NCBI GenBank assembly: GCA_936450465.1
Contig: OW388300.1
Span: 44,300,358 to 44,364,357, forward strand
Length of the DNA: 64,000 nucleotides
Direction: 5' to 3'
DNA from: Gibbula magus
Taxonomy: Eukaryota; Mollusca; Gastropoda; Trochida; Trochidae
In this document: piece after piece, positions 22,877 through 33,607 of the stretch
Position numbering within the stretch: the first letter of the stretch is position 1
How the letters are laid out: every line of letters begins with the position of its first letter
Position numbers and translations under genes: made by a program
The notes under the pieces: generated by a model
Seen by the model: the letters and a program-made list of their open reading frames with translations, nothing else
Database searches by the model: none
What the model was told of the DNA's origin: nothing

Positions 22877-23160
22877 ATAAATTTATATAAATAATATATA
22901 TATATATGTATCATAGCATGCTGTTATAACCATAATAAACAATATCAATAATTTGTATATTCACAGGACATTTAGAAACACGTTGATATAACAATCGTCA
23001 CATTCAGTAATGTGTGACAAGTAACGATGAAGAGTCGAGAAGCACGAGATTTTTGTTGGTTGTTATGGGGACTTGTGAAATTAACATGTCTTCGTGTCTA
23101 GTATTGAGCGTGTAGTAGTGTGTAGTACGTTTTATCACGGACTTAAATTTCAAGCCTTAA

Positions 23161-23530
23161 AGGCACTGTAGCAAGTGTGTTTTCCCGTATAAAGCGACAG
23201 TGGTGTGGAACTCTTCAATGTGAGAGGTAGATTTGAAGGTCTCGTGCGAATTTGAGAGTTCAGACAACAAGAATGACGGTTGACCATTCTACCATGGTGC
23301 ATTATTTAAAATTCTACTTCGATTGTTTAGGTATCGCTACATCAGCCAGATCGGGCATTTTAATGTAAACCGTGTGTGACCGTTCGAAGGGAAATGGCTT
23401 AACCGATCAATGTACATTCGTTTTATAACTCTTTTTATTGATTCAGGAATATTATTTAGCCATTGGTAACACTTATTTACTTTTTCGTGAGATCACTTTA
23501 TTCCAGTAAGCAAAACGTGCTACAGCGCCT
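23161..23530. mobile_element. TTAA MITE, 370 bp
   Basis: AGGCACTGTAGCAAG...CGTGCTACAGCGCCT between TTAA repeats (23157-23160, 23531-23534). Internal sequence (AATGTGAGAGGTAGAT, GTATCGCTACATCAG) recurs at 58574-58700 and, inverted, at about 29875-30060. Confidence 0.78.
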
Positions 23531-23999
23531 TTAAATATGAACTTTAACTTCACCGGTAGTACAGACTCCATAAAGTAAAGCACTTTATTGTCTCTGGATA
23601 TAGAATAAACCAATTGCACTGACATTTTCTTATCATTCATAAAATTAAACAACATGAGCAATGCCTTTCATGTGTCAACCTGTCGTGATATGACGAAGGA
23701 GATTAGGAGACTATCCGTAATATTCCACTTTCGGTATAATCAATATAATTGTGACATGAAACATATTTCAAATCAATGAATCAGTCACAAGAAGGATTTT
23801 ATAAATCACGATGAATCAGTCAAAAAGGAATTATTAACCATTCTGTCTTTTAAAACGTATTTATAGTGATACGTAGTGATAACAATAACATATCTAATTG
23901 TATCATGCCTGAATAATGTATATTTCATGTTTACCCACTGAAACTATGTCTACTTCATTTGTAGATTTTTATATTCTCTTCTGTATGTGTGATACGAAA

Positions 24000-25065
24000 A
24001 CCGGACAATTGACCTTGGCATTCTGCAGCTATTAGGTCAAACGTAGTTTTGGAAACATTCATAAAGTAGATAGGAAGACAGATTTGCTTCTATATAGCGT
24101 TTAATTATAAATACGTGATATAGCCATAATTGTCGGCTACTACACAGTATAAGACCGTTCCTTTGTTTTCACTGAAATATGAAGGTCGAGTAAGAAGATA
24201 TAACCTAAACCAGCATCTTTTGTAAAATGGTACATTTTATCGTGCAAAACAGATCATGCATATTTAATGTGAAAATTAACGACGTTTCAGAGTATATACT
24301 CACTCTTTCATCAGGTAGGATTAAGGAAATAACAAAACGTGATAAATTTTTATTGCAAAAAAGCAATGGTTAGGAAACTCATGAGAATGGTATACAAGGG
24401 AGATTTGTAACACTATATTAAAGCTTCTTAGCATTACTAGTTTCGGAGACACCGTGGAGGAAAGGTCGGAAAAGTTAAAAGAATACGAATAACGCCCGAT
24501 GGACGAATATGTCATAAACCAATCTGAACTTTTAAGCATAGTGTGCCAAAATACTAACACAAAATCAAAATCAAAATCAGAAAACGCATATTTAAAGTTG
24601 CATCCATTGTGTTTCATAAAATTTAATTTGGTTTTAATACGTTCCAACATACCATATGTGCTGATAACAGTACAAATAAGTTCACTAAAGGTGCATATTC
24701 ATCACCAATCGCCAAAAATATAACAATTACTAATTTACAATTAAAATCGAAATACATCATTATGCATGTGCAGAAACCGAAACTTTACGTCCCATTTACA
24801 TGCACAGAAGTTATATGACCTATACAACATTATCAACCCAAATTTGTCTTTCTGTCTGTTGCAAATAAGATTCCGAAATTACATTTCAGGGTGCATTGTC
24901 CGGTTTTCGATCAGAAATCACCACTTTTACCTTCATGTCAATTATATATTATTAGTTGAATTTCACCAAAATGGTAATTTTCGGTAACAGTCACAATACA
25001 ATACAATACAATACAATAGTGTTTAGAATATGTGACCCCAAACAACACAATGCATGTACCTTTAA
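24000..25065. repeat. Dispersed AT-rich repeat family
   Basis: GTGCATTGTCCGGTTTTCGA and AGTTATATGACCTAT.CAACCCAAAT.TGTC recur at 63400-63590. An inverted relative lies at about 11050-11240 (TCTGATCGAAAACTAGACAA). A short (ACAAT)5 run lies at 24993-25018. No coding sense recognised. Confidence 0.6.
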
Positions 25066-25145
25066 AATGATGTTTCCTTCCCTTCACGCGTATATTAACA
25101 GGATCCAGTGATTGCAGTTAGATAGGAGTGATTCCATGGTCTGGG

Positions 25146-25213
25146 CCGTGTTCAAGAGAGGTTTCAAAGTAATCGCTCAATTAGCGATTACTTTTAAACC
25201 TCTCTTGAACGCG
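25146..25213. repeat. Hairpin, arms about 30 bp
   Basis: GTTCAAGAGAGGTTTCAAAG with TAATCGCT and the complement AGCGATTACTTTTAAACC and onward. Followed by AT-poor repeats of GAGCGCTACTTGA and GAGCAATCAAT to about 25350. Confidence 0.8.
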
Positions 25214-25349
25214 ATTGCTCAATGTAGCGCTACGTAGCAAAGCGAGCGAACTTTGAGGTTTTGCACCGTGTCGTTCAGGAGAGAATGAGCGCTACTTGAG
25301 CGCTACTTGATCGCTACATTGAGCAATCAATGAGCAATCAATGAGCGAT

Positions 25350-26439
25350 TATAAGCACTCGCTGTTATGGAACGGAGCCCTGGTCTCTTGGTTCCAGGCA
25401 GCAGCCTCGCTACACTGCTCTGCACTTGTAGAAGTTGTTTGACACAGTGGTGTAATTTAGGAGGGCATTGGCTTGACAGATTGTCATTGTCAAGGTATAT
25501 CTTGATCTTGAAAAGTTTCCTGGGCTCTGAAGCTCACCTACAAGAATGAGGATTAACGTATGAAATAAGTGTTTTTAAAAATAAGTTTTAATGGTTTTAA
25601 CATATTTTATTCATCATTGAAATGGATTGACAAACAAACTGAGAGCTTATGTAAATGTCGCTCCCAGTTAAGTTTTAATATGTGTAAGAAAGTTGAACCA
25701 GAGGTTAATGCACCTCCCTGTCACACCTTTGTTTTTGGGAGTTGGTCAGTAAAATCTTATTTTCCACTAATCTACCAAATATTATATTCCCAAAAGTTTA
25801 GCTTTCAAGCATTACTGGTTCTTCAAAGGGGTAAACAACATTAAAGTTGCAGCCCTGTCACACCCTTAGGCTAATTGAAATTTACAAATCTAAGTCACCA
25901 TCAAATATCATATTTCAAGAATTTGAGCTTTCTATCATTACTGCTTTTTGGGCCGAAGTCGCTCAAAAATTTAAATGAGGACCCCCTACGATGCCCTTAT
26001 TTGAGGAGGGACGATGCCCTTATTTGAGGAGGGACAACAGCCAAATTAACAATATTGAGTCAACTGGTTTCGGAAAAGAAGTTGTTTTAAATGTTTCACT
26101 AATAATGCCTGCCAAGCCCATATTTCATGGGAGGTGAAGACCAAATGAACAAACCCTCACCCACAAAATTTCAGCTTTGGGATGTAGCGGATCTGGCAAT
26201 GGTTATTTTTTTCAGAAAATGCATCTTACACCAAGGACAAGGTCACAAGGTCAAAGGTTATGACCTCAGTATGTGACATGGAAAACATAACATTTTCTTT
26301 AAAACTTAATATATTTATCATTAATTTACATAAAAAAGGTATCACTGATGTATATCCAAAGCAGGTGTAAATTTTTAGAAAGATTGATTGGGAGGAGTTG
26401 ATTTCAGAACACAGGTACTGTCAGTCAGATTTAGGAAAT
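25350..26439. other. Intergenic repeats, no gene
   Basis: Repeat fragments related to the GGCCAAG/CAAGGTCA families (for example about 26230-26270). A GC-richer patch at 25370-25560 has no recognisable product on either strand. Confidence 0.45.
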
Positions 26440-26840
26440 CAGAGTGTTCAAATTCAAGGGCCATAAGTCTGAAAATATTGATTCCAACAATTGAGTCCCA
26501 CAAAAGCACATGCATATCACCAAAATATATTTAAAGAATGTCTAAAGTTCCAGAAAGATTGATAAAAAAAAACTGTGGGAAAGCTGATTTCAGAACACAG
26601 GTACCCTTTTTGTTCTGGAGAAGAAGATGAAATTAGGTTTTTAAGGGTCACCAAATCTACAATTTTGAATCCCCATTGGCCAAGGAGTCTGCACATAAAA
26701 TTTCAGCTCTCTACAGTTATTGGTTCTGGATAAGAAATCGAAAAAGCGAAAAGTTAACGGACGGACAGATGGCGGGCAGATGGACGGACGCGGCGCCATG
26801 CCATGCCATAAGACCATTTGGCGTTTCAGGCCTGATGAGC
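26440..26840 (+). repeat. Dispersed repeat ending TTTCAGGCCTGATGAGCTAA
   Basis: Carries AATCCCCATTGGCCAAGGAG, TTCTGGATAAGAAATCGAAA, (GGAC)n and the common end. Other copies end at 45643 (diverged), 50800 and 61463; diverged copies lie at 360-475, 27540-28040 and, inverted, 10590-10700. Confidence 0.75.
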
Positions 26841-27042
26841 TAAAAACCTGATTACCGCTTTCTCCTCAACAGCCTCCATTTTTGCACCTTACTTTACTCT
26901 AAGACCTGTGCTGACAGAAAGAATGAATATTTTAAAAGTATGAGACATGTTTCATATAACATGTGAAATTTCTCCTTTTTCCGGTAAAGAGAAGTTGGTC
27001 AGGGGAAAGTTTATTGAATGCTCCTCGTAGACATGGTAATAG

Positions 27043-27203
27043 AAGGCTGATTGAGATCAAGCATATTTCGAGGAATACATCTAGCAAAATAGTGCATCTG
27101 CCAGGATACAAAGACATACCACTTGGGGGAACAAGTTTGTTTCACGGTAGATGCACTATTTTACAGATTTCATTCCTTGGAACGGTCGATTTTAATGAGA
27201 CTG
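27043..27203. mobile_element. Short copy of the 9-bp-duplication foldback MITE
   Basis: Shares terminal sequence with 52302-52745 (GCATCTGCC.GGATAC in the left arm, GGTCGATTTTAAT..GACTG at the right). Flanks TGGTAATAG and TGGTATAGT suggest a decayed 9-bp duplication. Confidence 0.68.
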
Positions 27204-27539
27204 TGGTATAGTAAAGGAGAAGTTTTCCTTAAACGCTAATGAAGTGAAATGAAGACATCAGCGTATCCTCTGAGTAAACAAGTACTACCAGTATTATACC
27301 TCATGTGAATGGTCAGATTAAGAAAGTTATTAGCAGGGTTAAAGCATAGGCAAAGTTAAGCGCAAATATCTTGCACAACAGAGCTCAACTTTACCTTTGG
27401 AAAAATAGAGTCATTAGCTCTGTAGCTCATCTGCTTTAAACAATAAACTAAATAAATTTCAAAATATAAGAAGAATTTATCACAGGTATAACAAATTTAA
27501 AGTACTTGAGAAAAACATGAAAATACTAGTTTTTGTTAT

Positions 27540-28040
27540 GTTGTGGCCCCTATGACCCTATTTGGGGTCAAGGGGTCACCAAATCTACAATTTAGAATCC
27601 CGATTGACCAAGGAGTTTGCAGACAACTTTGCAGCTTTCTAGAGTCACTGGTACTGGAGAAGAACAAGGAAATAGGTTTTTAAAGTCATGACCCCTGTGA
27701 CCCTATTGGAGTCATGGAATCACAAAATCTACAATTTAGAATCCCCATTGGACAAGGACTCCGCACACAACATTTCAGCTTTCCAGACTTCTTGGTACTG
27801 GACATGAAGATGAAAATAGGTTTTTAAGGATGTGACCCCTGTGACCCACATTTTTTGGGTCACAGGATCACCAAATCTACAATTTAGAATCCCCATTGGC
27901 CAAGGAATCAATTTCAGTTCCCTAGACAAAGTGGTTCTGGAGAAGAAGACGAAAACGCGAAAAGGTTACAGACAGACGGCCGGACGCTGGACACCATGCC
28001 ATCAGCCGATCAGACCTTTCAGGCCAGAAAAGCTTAGAAT
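27540..28040 (+). repeat. Dispersed repeat, three internal units
   Basis: GGTCACCAAATCTACAATTT and AGAATCCCCATTGG recur about every 125-150 bp, followed by the GGAGAAGAAGACGAAA and CAGGCC end. Same family as 60950-61463. Confidence 0.78.
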
Positions 28041-29689
28041 ATGTATACCCCGAAATCTCCAATTTGGGGGCAAAAAAAGACAGCTGTCCTCTTTGAATTG
28101 AAATTGCATCAAAATACATGTTGGTTGTGATACAACACCCTACACCCTACACGGGATGAGAAACAAGTTGTTGTTCGCAAGAACAATTCCTTGTCCAGAA
28201 TGATAAAAACCACCAACCAGCATCAACTATCACGCAGTTTATTCAAAAACAAAAGGCATCATCAGAAACAAAGCACATGTCAGTAACAATGTATTTGCAT
28301 AATGGTAAATTTAAATCAACATTGTCATAAACCCCATCACAAATTTTATTGAGCAGCTGAATGGTCAAATGGTACAGGCTTGCTGATGTTTCCATTGTAC
28401 ACAACATTTGATTGGTTGGGTATTTGACCAATCAGAATGCAGGAGAAACAATATGAACATAGAGAGAGCACGACATCATATGTGATCAACAGTAGGAAAG
28501 TTAAATCAATATGCTTTGCTCTAAACAAGGACGTATCCATCTAATTCTTTGCTCTAAACAAGAAAGACAAAGATGTTACCATTCATTCTGCACCTGTTAC
28601 AGATCGAGGGATGCCAGAGCTACCCCAGTCACACGGTCAGTGTAAATGTCAAAATGTAGGAATCAATCAAAGTTCTTTGTCATGTGACCACTAAAACTAG
28701 ACCCTTGAGACTAACGGTATGTGTAAAGATATACATATTTATGTTTATATTATGAAATTTAAAGAAATATTTATAAAGTAATTCAAGTACAAATTGAGAT
28801 CTTTGATACAGTATTCCATTTCTCTAAATGAACAAATAATACAATCTAAACTAAGTACTATATGCTAATGAGATCTCAATATTTCTAAGTACATGTGCCC
28901 ATGTGCACTTTCATATCTAAACAAACTACTTTTCCGAGAATACAATAACAGTATATGGAATCATAATGAGAACAAATTTTTATTAACAAGGCAGTGCCAC
29001 CGTTTTTCAGCTGAGGGAACAAAATTCATGAAGAATATTGCAGTAGCTGCTTGGCTCAAGATGCTATTTACTCATACCAAAAGTAGCACAAACAAGAATA
29101 TATGAAGATTCCTTTTCACACTAATTACCCTGTCTCTACTCCCCTTTTAAACAAAGCTGTAAATGTAGGTTCATTATATTGAAAACTATCAATAAATTAG
29201 TTTATTTCTTTTGATTTTTACTTTTATGATTGCCATTCAATTGATACTGTCTGAAAATAATATACACATTTCACACATATGAATACCATACAAGTTTGAA
29301 CATTTTAAAACAAAATAGTCATAAATGTATGCATTAAAAAGCCCTTCAAATCCATGCTTAGAATGCATGATTGAAGATCAAAATAAGAGAATAAGAAGCA
29401 GCGTAAAAAGAATATATTATGAGATGATGAAATCAAAATTCAAAGAAAGCTTAAAATTTGCGAAAAAACAATGATATATAAAATCATAGGAGAGGAAAGA
29501 GTTCAAGAAAACTCAATGCATTTTCAAAACTACTTAAGCCAAAATCAAGCTCAAAGAACACAAATTAAGCATATAATTTGTATGATCAACAGGGCTTAAA
29601 TTATTGTGAAGGAAAATGTCCAAAAATAAAAATATATCTTTAGCAGTGAAGAAATAAATCTTAGAAAATTCATAAATGGGAAACCTAAA
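28041..29689. other. Intergenic AT-rich DNA, nothing recognised
   Basis: No open frame with family similarity and no clear repeat structure beyond short A/T runs. Confidence 0.5.
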
Positions 29690-30212
29690 AGGCGCTCAGT
29701 GGCATGATCTTCTTACCGGTACTGAAGTATAGTGCTCTCACAAACATATGAATAAGTGTTACCAACAGCTAAATAATACTCCTAACGAATGTATATCGTT
29801 TGGTTAAGCCAGGCGAGTTCATGTCCCATCAACTGGTCATTTTAATGTGTTCACATTAAAATGGCCGCTCGAAGGTAGTTCAGGTGTTCTGAACATGAAG
29901 CGATACCTAAACACTCAGAGTATCATTTTAAATATGGTACAATGATGAGAAGGTTAACCTTATTGCTGGCCAAACTCTCAAATTCTTATGAGACCTACAA
30001 ATCTACCTCTCACCCTGAAGAGTTTCACACTACTGTCGCTTTATACGTCGCACAATTTTCTTTAAAAAATAATTACGGTTTTCTATGTTCACGGCTTATG
30101 GGGTCATGTCATGAGATATTATACCCATTAACACACAAATATATTCTGAATTTTAATGATAAATGGCAAATTTGAGAAAACCTGATATGCAAAAAAACGT
30201 GCTACAGGGCCT
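29690..30212. mobile_element. TTAA MITE, diverged, about 520 bp
   Basis: Right end AACGTGCTACAGGGCCT followed by TTAA (30213-30216). The left end AAGGCGCTCAGTGGCATG is diverged. Internal homology, inverted, to the copy at 23161-23530. Confidence 0.62.
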
Positions 30213-30446
30213 TTAAGAAATGAAAGTGTTTAATAAATAATATTTGAAAGTATAGTGACTAGAGAAATAGTTTACCTGCCAAGAGTAAAAGTAACAATGA
30301 ATAGGCCATAAAGCAAAAAATGCAAAAGACAGAAAGAAGCCTCAAAACTCAAAAATATGAAAAAACTGATTTTAAAAAACATACATAACTAGATATAGAT
30401 ATGGTCTTTGTTGTACAATTACAAACAATGATAATTTAAATTTTTA

Positions 30447-30623
30447 ATACTTACCCCACTTCAGATATTGCATATTACCTAGTACTTCCGATGAGAGATT
30501 GGAAGAGTAGAATCCTTGTCTTTACGAAGTAACAGTGTGAACGACACGCAGACAGGATGCTATGATATAGCCGGAAGGCTATACCAATCTGTCACGTGAT
30601 AACGTGACGCAATCACATTTCCT
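30447..30623. repeat. Left inverted terminal repeat of the DIRS element
   Basis: From ATACTTACCCCACTTCAG to CACATTTCCT; nearly the exact reverse complement of 36935-37111. It contains the nested palindrome CACGTGATAACGTG. The outermost AT-rich bases (30437-30446) differ from the right end, as expected for DIRS termini. Confidence 0.93.
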
Positions 30624-31636
30624 TCTATCGATGAATCGGCAAGACGTGTTCTTGTCTTCAGGTTTTTGAAATTGCTTAATTTTGTGTATTTTTTCTACAA
30701 CCTACGGTATGTACTGTGTGTTTTTATATACCTGCGAAGTGTGTGAATAAAGCATTGGTTCACTTACCATATCGACGAAATTTTCATCGTTCCTCACTTT
30801 GAAATTTCACCCGTTTTCCCGCATGTTGGCATGTTTTCGGCCCCATTTTGCTTCGTTGATAGCTTCCTGGGGCCCTCCTACATCCTATTTCACATGTTTA
30901 GCTCCATTTTCTATCCCTATTTCACTGTTTTTTGGTCTTTTGACCACGTAAACATTCTTCATGTTTCTTCCATTTTTCTACTTGTGCGTATTCCTACGCC
31001 GAAGCACATGTTACGGTTTTTTCTCAAATTTTCACTGAGTAAATTCCTTTTACTTTGGGATATTATTTCAATGGTGCTTATTTATGTTTGCAATCCCCTT
31101 TGGGGTTGTTGGTAAGTTTTAAAATGCTCGTTTTCCCCTTTTTCAAACGCACTTTTTTTCTTTGCTGTTTGGCTTGCTTGGGGTAGTGGCACGCCCTTCT
31201 CGGGTGTTGTCTGTGTCGCTATTTTTAGCTATTGCATCACCCTTTGTTTATCTCCTTGAGATTGTTTGTTGGGTTTGTTATGATGCTTTCTTCATTTCAC
31301 ACTCGTATGGTAACGTTTGTTACTATTTTTTTGTTGTGTATTATAATATGCTTGTGCATTTCATTATGTTTATTTGGAATGAAAACTTAATGTTTTCTTT
31401 CTTTTATTTAAATTTAAAATTTTAATTTAAATTTAAATTTCTACTTTTTACTACTATATATTGCTTGCGTAATTGCTTGCTTATGTATTTTAACCTCTTG
31501 CTTTGCTTGAGTGTTGTAGTAATTGTAAAATGTAAACAATTTTCAATTTTTGGGTAACTGACTTCTGTTATGAAGTTTGTTTACCGTTTTTTAAAGGGGC
31601 TCACTGGCGTGTTTTTCCCTTTTTTTCTTATGTTGA

Positions 31637-33607
31637 TTGTTTCTGTTCTTTACAGTCAATCTTATGCGAGTCTTCTGCTCGTCTTGCAGATCACCTAAAT
31701 CTGCTAAGGACCCGCACCCTCAGTGCCCTGACTGTGTGGGGTCTCTTTGTGATACAGACTCTAAGTGTATCTTTTGTCGTCCGCTGTCTACTGCTCAGTT
31801 CAAGGCCTTCACAGTTGCCAGACGTAAGAGGTTTTCACAGAGAAGACATAGGACTATGTCTGAGAAAACTTCTCCTCTCTCTCGGGACGATGTCTCTGTC
31901 TCGGGGGACACTGAGGTTGTGCCTGTGACTGTGAGTGTTGTGCCTTCGGTACCCGCATCTGCTACTCAGGTGAGGGTAAGGCACGGCCCTACTTTGGAAG
32001 AGGTTGAACAGGGGGTCAACCCAGGAGCCCCTGTTATTGACCCCAACCTCTTAGCGTCGCTTGTGAACAAGCAGGTGGAGATGTTGTTGGAGGCACGGGC
32101 TGCACAGGAAGTACCAGTGCTTGTGCCTCCTCCACAGAAACAACAGCAACAACCTCCTCCTATTCGCCCACCAGTGCCTTTGGTGGTTAGGGATGTGTCG
32201 GAGGACCGTCGGCGCGTGGAGCGCTCCTCCACGGTTCAGTTTGTGGACGCTCCTGTGGACCCTGGTTACCAGCGGTATGACCAGCGCATGGATACGCGCG
32301 CTGGTGATGCCTTGCGCTTTGGGGAAGCGAATAGAGACTTCGTTTTCAAGGAGGATCATCGTCGACGCTCCCGCTCTCCTCGGCGCTCCTCGAGGCGCTC
32401 ACGATCTCGTTCTCCTCGGCGCTCGCGCTCCCCTCGGCGCTCCCGCTCACCTCGGCGCTCCCGCTCGCCTCGCCGGCGCTCACCTCGGCGCTCAAGGTCT
32501 CCTCGAAGGTCACGCTCTCCTCGGCGCTCACGCTCTCCTCGGCGCTCGCCTCGGCGCTCCTCGCCTCGTCCCAAGACTGCTACAGTGACACAGGCACGTC
32601 AGGACCGTTCTCGTTCTCCTCTGCTCCGGGAGGAGCATGACTTCGTACCAGACTACGTTGAGGAGGTGTCAGAGGATGATCAAACTGACACGTGCCTGGA
32701 ATACGGGGACGTATTTACCTGGATTGCTGACAGGCTGGCTACCTGTCCTTCCCCAAGTCAGACAGTGGATAAGAGGTTCGCGATCTGGGACGACCCTGAA
32801 CTTCTCATTCCTCCTCACCCGACAGTTAAGGAGGCCATGGAGAACTTGGACGAGGACTTCGCCAAACTGGACTTGAATCCGTCGATTCATTTGGCGAAGG
32901 CGACCAGTGGGAAGTACAAAATCCACTCTGTAAAGGTCTACCAGTCTGGTGCGGTACAAGACGACCAGGTGCGCAGGCTCTCAGATGCCTCCCAGTCTAT
33001 GTACAAGGTCCAGGACGTGAAGTTGCGCAACATAGACACAGAGCTCAAGCGGGCTCTCATCCCGTTATCAGGATTAGTCTCCTCCTTAGAGGCAGTGACA
33101 CAGGACTTGACAGAGGAAAATCCGTCCCGCCTGGAACACCAGGCCACTATCTTTAAGTGGCAGGCTAACGCCTGCGCAGACGTGTTGAGCCATGTGCGTT
33201 CGGCCATTGCGATGAACACGGTGGTTCGTCGCACTGGCCTGCTCCAACCTTGTCACTGGGAACAAGAATTCAAGAAGTCTCTCATGCGTGCCCCAGTCAC
33301 TGCAGAGACCCTCTTTGGAGAGAAGATAAAAGAGGTATTCAAAGAACAATCGGACAAGGCCCAAGCGGATTTCACGTTTCAAGCCTGCAAACTCGTGGCC
33401 CATACATTTCCGGCCAACACCAGCAAGGGGTCACGAGTTTACACTGGACGCAGGAAGTCGGTTCGCGGGGCCTACCAAAGCAAGTACGCCAAGAGAGGGG
33501 GTTACGACTCCGGTCGAGGCCGCTACCAGCCCAACAATCAAGCTTCCCGGGGACGAGCTCCTACCACCCCCGGGAAGAAGAAGACCCCTTATAAGTCCAG
33601 ACGTTGA
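31637..33607 (+). CDS. DIRS ORF1, Gag-like protein with Ser-Arg repeat
   Basis: A 656-residue open frame. A Cys-rich start (residues about 10-50: CSSCRS, CPDCVG, CIFC) resembles the short zinc-binding head of DIRS Gag-like proteins. A Pro/Gln-rich segment follows, then a Ser-Arg repeat (about residues 240-312) built from units like SPRRSRSPRR, a conserved-looking helical region, and a basic Gly/Arg-rich tail (GGYDSGRGRY). The SR block resembles the RS domains of splicing factors. It probably packages element RNA. First Met was taken at 31637; a second Met at 31664 is possible. The identification rests on position and composition; no enzymatic motif is expected. Confidence 0.8.
   Translation: MFLFFTVNLMRVFCSSCRSPKSAKDPHPQCPDCVGSLCDTDSKCIFCRPLSTAQFKAFTVARRKRFSQRRHRTMSEKTSPLSRDDVSVSGDTEVVPVTVSVVPSVPASATQVRVRHGPTLEEVEQGVNPGAPVIDPNLLASLVNKQVEMLLEARAAQEVPVLVPPPQKQQQQPPPIRPPVPLVVRDVSEDRRRVERSSTVQFVDAPVDPGYQRYDQRMDTRAGDALRFGEANRDFVFKEDHRRRSRSPRRSSRRSRSRSPRRSRSPRRSRSPRRSRSPRRRSPRRSRSPRRSRSPRRSRSPRRSPRRSSPRPKTATVTQARQDRSRSPLLREEHDFVPDYVEEVSEDDQTDTCLEYGDVFTWIADRLATCPSPSQTVDKRFAIWDDPELLIPPHPTVKEAMENLDEDFAKLDLNPSIHLAKATSGKYKIHSVKVYQSGAVQDDQVRRLSDASQSMYKVQDVKLRNIDTELKRALIPLSGLVSSLEAVTQDLTEENPSRLEHQATIFKWQANACADVLSHVRSAIAMNTVVRRTGLLQPCHWEQEFKKSLMRAPVTAETLFGEKIKEVFKEQSDKAQADFTFQACKLVAHTFPANTSKGSRVYTGRRKSVRGAYQSKYAKRGGYDSGRGRYQPNNQASRGRAPTTPGKKKTPYKSRR

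Larger units (their letters stand above)
21853..23720. mobile_element. Second, interrupted copy of the AGAGCCATC element
   Basis: Similarity to 12537-13366 runs in pieces: the left end at 21853, TATTATTTTCAAGC at about 22010, CAACTAGGTATTTT at about 22076, GGACATTTAGAAACA at about 22970 and TGTCGTGATATGA at about 23683. Between them sit an inverted-repeat insertion (about 22130-22876) and a TTAA MITE (23161-23530). The right terminus was not found. Confidence 0.6.

Noticed and set aside
30831..31425. Hydrophobic open frames before DIRS ORF1
   Set aside because: T-rich leader DNA gives apparent membrane-like peptides; no homology and not typical of DIRS elements.
31593..31625. TTTAAAGGGGCTCACTGGCG resembling the TTAA MITE end inside the DIRS element
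   Set aside because: Only one diverged end and no partner terminus; chance similarity is as likely.
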